This document shows, piece after piece, positions 22,620-24,003 of a stretch of 24,003 bases of DNA; position 1 is the stretch's first letter, and the number at the start of each line of letters is the position of its first letter. The notes beneath the pieces were generated by a model. The model searched no databases, was not told the DNA's origin, and worked only from the letters and a program-made list of their open reading frames with translations. The position numbers and the translations under genes were made by a program. This DNA comes from a virus, in IMG/VR virus record IMGVR_UViG_3300038326_000135, positions 1-24,003 of that record; one strand, given 5' to 3'.

Positions 22620-22849
22620 CAACATTCAAAAGAACCTGCAAGGAATGTGGAATCAAGTTTGATTATGGGGACATTGATAAACCATTAAGTGGTCAGATGA
22701 CAAGAAAATTCTGTGACTTATGCAAGATACAAAGACATAGAGAAGAGTCAAAATTATATCAATGTGAACGAAGATTAAGACTTGGTCAAGATAAGGTAAA
22801 CATTTATAATAGACGCATGTATAGAAGAAAACATGTACACCAAACCTAA
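22616..22849 (+). CDS. Zinc-finger protein, 77 residues
   Basis: It starts with GTG in a GTGA overlap with the nuclease gene. Two CxxC pairs, C8/C11 (TCKECGIKFDYG) and C33/C36 (KFCDLCKIQRH), form one zinc site; a basic helical tail follows (RRLRLGQDK, NRRMYRRKH), suited to nucleic acid binding. The length and the coupling suggest it works with the nuclease or in its transcript. No family name can be given. The 3' end overlaps the next small gene. Confidence 0.65.
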   Translation: MTTFKRTCKECGIKFDYGDIDKPLSGQMTRKFCDLCKIQRHREESKLYQCERRLRLGQDKVNIYNRRMYRRKHVHQT

Positions 22850-22952
22850 ACAAAAACATAATTATTATTGTAAAATATGTGATAAATATTATATTGATAC
22901 ATGTTTTATGCATTATGCGATTAAAGGTTCAGGAGAATTAAAATATGACTAG
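22833..22952 (+). CDS. Mini zinc-finger protein A (39 residues)
   Basis: ATG 22833 to TAG 22952 overlaps both neighbours. Cys and His sit at C13, C16, C24 and H27 (YCKICDKYYIDTCFMH), followed by a AIKGSGEL tail. The protein at 23252 has the same four residues at the same positions and the same Gly-Ser tail, so both are real and related. Spacing CxxC-x7-CxxH is a treble-clef or short zinc knuckle. Function unknown. Confidence 0.65.
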   Translation: MYTKPKQKHNYYCKICDKYYIDTCFMHYAIKGSGELKYD

Positions 22953-23046
22953 AACTATAAGAAAAAGACATAGTAAACATCCAACTAGAGATGGTAATCA
23001 TAACCCTGTATGTATAGACCCAGATAATTGTGAGGATTGTAAATGA
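22945..23046 (+). CDS. 33-residue Cys-containing protein
   Basis: ATG 22945 to TGA 23046 overlaps the previous gene by 8 bases and the next by an ATGA. The N-terminus is basic (MTRTIRKRHSKHP); the end has C23, C29 and C32 (VCIDPDNCEDCK). With H9 or H12 it could bind one zinc. It is too short for family assignment; overlaps on both sides and the Cys pattern suggest it is translated. Confidence 0.5.
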   Translation: MTRTIRKRHSKHPTRDGNHNPVCIDPDNCEDCK

Positions 23047-23255
23047 AACTAACTAAAGACAGATTCTCATCATGGGAAGTTAAAGACGATAAGGATTATG
23101 AACCAAAATATGATGATGAATTAATAATAAACATTAAAGAAGGTGAATCAAGTAGGGATATAGCAGATTACATCTTAGGTATGCAAGATGAAATTATACA
23201 ACTACGAGTAAGAATAAAACAATTAGAATCATGGAATGATGGAACTCCATTATGA
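23043..23255 (+). CDS. 70-residue protein with C-terminal coiled coil
   Basis: ATG 23043 overlaps the upstream TGA (ATGA) and its own TGA overlaps the next ATG. The N-terminal half is charged and aromatic (DRFSSWEVKDDKDYEPKYDD), the C-terminal half is a helix with heptad spacing (ADYILGMQDEIIQLRVRIKQ). It has no Cys, unlike its neighbours. It probably forms a dimer; role unknown. Confidence 0.6.
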   Translation: MKLTKDRFSSWEVKDDKDYEPKYDDELIINIKEGESSRDIADYILGMQDEIIQLRVRIKQLESWNDGTPL

Positions 23256-23365
23256 AACTAACAGGCACACCAAGAAAACACCCATATTGTTTAATCTGTA
23301 AAGAATCATACATGGATTTCTGTATGCTACATCATGACATTAAAGGGAGTTATGAGATGAGATGA
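23252..23365 (+). CDS. Mini zinc-finger protein B (37 residues)
   Basis: ATG 23252 to TGA 23365, coupled by ATGA. C13, C16, C24 and H27 or H28 (YCLICKESYMDFCMLHH) and a DIKGSYEM tail are in register with protein A at 22833. The pair is evidence of a small duplicated family within the same operon. Function unknown. Confidence 0.65.
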   Translation: MKLTGTPRKHPYCLICKESYMDFCMLHHDIKGSYEMR

Positions 23366-23368
23366 AAG

Positions 23369-23518
23369 ATGTTTAAACATCTAAAAGATAACTGTATGGG
23401 ATATAGAACTCATTGGTGGAGAGCCATGTCTATGAGTATTGCTCTATTCATTCATGCATGGATTCCCTCTTTATTCCCTACATATGCAAGTGATAAAATG
23501 GTTGGTAATAAGATTTGA
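23369..23518 (+). CDS. DUF6356-like small membrane protein
   Basis: ATG 23369 to TGA 23518 gives 49 residues: MFKHLKDNCMGYRTHWWRAM, then a hydrophobic SMSIALFIHAWIPSLFP segment and a TYASDKMVGNKI end. The pattern HL-x6-Y-x2-H ... A ... IHA-x-xP-x-LF-x3-AS-x2-x fits DUF6356, a short one- or two-helix membrane family found in phages and alphaproteobacteria. Its role is not known; a membrane or lysis-related function is possible. It lies between two zinc-protein genes. Confidence 0.55.
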   Translation: MFKHLKDNCMGYRTHWWRAMSMSIALFIHAWIPSLFPTYASDKMVGNKI

Positions 23519-23595
23519 AAATACCAATAAGTGAAGACTGTAGACGGTGTAAGCGTAAGGCTATATTGTTTAAATTATTTGTTGATAAAGAATAG
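23515..23595 (+). CDS. 26-residue CxxC peptide (tentative)
   Basis: TTG 23515 overlaps the previous TGA (TTGA) and reads MKIPISEDCRRCKRKAIL to TAG 23595, whose TAG begins the next promoter. The CRRCK motif is half a zinc site. It is very short, and might be a dimeric zinc knuckle or not a gene at all. Confidence 0.35.
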   Translation: MKIPISEDCRRCKRKAILFKLFVDKE

Positions 23596-23604
23596 ATTTA
23601 TATT
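23593..23604 (+). promoter_or_regulatory. TAGATTTATAT promoter (class B)
   Basis: This is the third copy (TAGATTTATATT), 33 bases before ATG 23626, and again its TAG is the stop codon of the upstream frame. Confidence 0.65.
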
Positions 23605-23625
23605 TGATGTTATTATGTATAATAT

Positions 23626-23832
23626 ATGCTATCTTGTAAAGGTCAATGTAAACTGAAATATACCACTAAAAAAACTGTTGCATATGCATCTGAGAAAGGA
23701 TACAAGAGATGTAGTAAATGTTTAGTTTTCATAAAATATGAAGGTGTATGGTGTCCATGTTGTGGAGTAAAATTAAAAATTTCACCAAGAAATAATAAAT
23801 CAAGACAGGTGTTTCGAGAAATGAGAATTTGA
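23626..23832 (+). CDS. Thaumarchaeal-type zinc-ribbon protein, WCPCCG family
   Basis: A 68-residue protein. Cys at 4, 8, 29, 32, 43, 45 and 46 are arranged as C-x3-C ... KGYKRCSKCLVFIKYEGVWC, then CPCCGVKLKISPRNNKSR. I recall the KRC-x2-C-x3-(I/V)-x4-G-x-WCPCCG-x2-L-x3-PRN pattern as a family widely distributed in ammonia-oxidising archaea, with many copies per genome. It has two possible zinc sites and a basic end, so it may bind nucleic acid, or act as a transcription-factor-like ribbon. It has its own class B promoter. Its presence is the best host clue in the window. The stop overlaps the next TTG. Confidence 0.65.
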   Translation: MLSCKGQCKLKYTTKKTVAYASEKGYKRCSKCLVFIKYEGVWCPCCGVKLKISPRNNKSRQVFREMRI

Positions 23833-24003
23833 AAATATATTTTAATGCAAATAATAAAGCCACATTAGAAGCATTATATGAATGTGGTGTTAAGAATGTC
23901 ATGCTTTCCCACAGGTATTCATATGCAAACATTGTAAAATTCTATGACAAGTTTGACAGTGTGTTTATGGTGGCAGGTACAAAGGGAGATCCTGACAAGT
24001 ATC
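23829..24003 (+). CDS. N-terminal part of a larger protein (partial, runs off window)
   Basis: TTG 23829 overlaps the upstream TGA (TTGA) and the frame is open to the window end, 58 residues. The text MKIYFNANNKATLEALYECG, then VKNVMLSHRYSYANIVKF and SVFMVAGTKGDPDKY, begins as strand-helix-strand, with the 'GV-xNVMLS-xRY' segment as in TIM-barrel proteins. A distant resemblance to queuine tRNA-ribosyltransferase-like phage proteins (DpdA type) came to mind, but the catalytic part is outside the window. I give no function. Confidence 0.5.
   Translation, partial: MKIYFNANNKATLEALYECGVKNVMLSHRYSYANIVKFYDKFDSVFMVAGTKGDPDKY

Overview
The window is one arm of the genome of a tailed archaeal virus or provirus (head-tail virus, siphovirus-like). 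Everything coding is on the + strand and packed tightly. No stretch of more than about 300 bases lacks a gene, and I saw no tRNA, rRNA, insertion sequence, CRISPR array or att site. The archaeal call rests on promoters: many genes or gene blocks begin 25-35 bases downstream of a TATA box with almost no leader, and genes inside blocks are joined by TTGA/GTGA/ATGA stop-start overlaps. The host is probably an ammonia-oxidising archaeon (Nitrososphaerota/Thaumarchaeota). That inference comes from the small zinc protein at 23626-23832, whose KRCxxC...WCPCCG...PRN pattern I recall from that phylum; it was not checked by a search. The DNA is AT-rich.

Layout: (1) 1-82, end of a membrane-anchored protein. 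(2) 153-2997, head module: an HK97-type prohead protease fused to a scaffold, then the major capsid protein; an apparent internal promoter and ATG could make the scaffold separately. (3) 3058-5606, two small capsid-surface candidates and head-tail connector, neck and tail-terminator candidates. (4) 5639-12358, tail: tube protein, a tail assembly chaperone with a canonical -1 slippery heptamer, an 853-residue tape measure protein (about 125-130 nm of tail by the usual 1.5 A per residue rule), a distal tail protein and a baseplate hub with an inserted LamG-like domain. No sheath gene is visible. (5) 12351-20459, adsorption apparatus: a glycine-rich adhesin, fibre proteins, a protein with 37 tandem 20-residue repeats, and a BppU-like domain protein. 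(6) 20494-21827, an unknown protein and an Fe(II)/2-oxoglutarate dioxygenase (prolyl-4-hydroxylase type). (7) 21858-24003, a Cas4/RecB-like nuclease followed by a train of very small, mostly Cys-rich proteins, and the start of one more gene.

The genes read as a morphogenesis programme in assembly order, then attachment, then modification and DNA-handling genes. Two promoter families mark this division: TAATAATATTTAAATA before structural genes and TAGATTTATAT, always 33 bases before the ATG, before three post-tail blocks. The most notable items are the programmed frameshift, the nested scaffold promoter, the two promoter families, the 20-residue repeat protein and the mini zinc-finger cluster.
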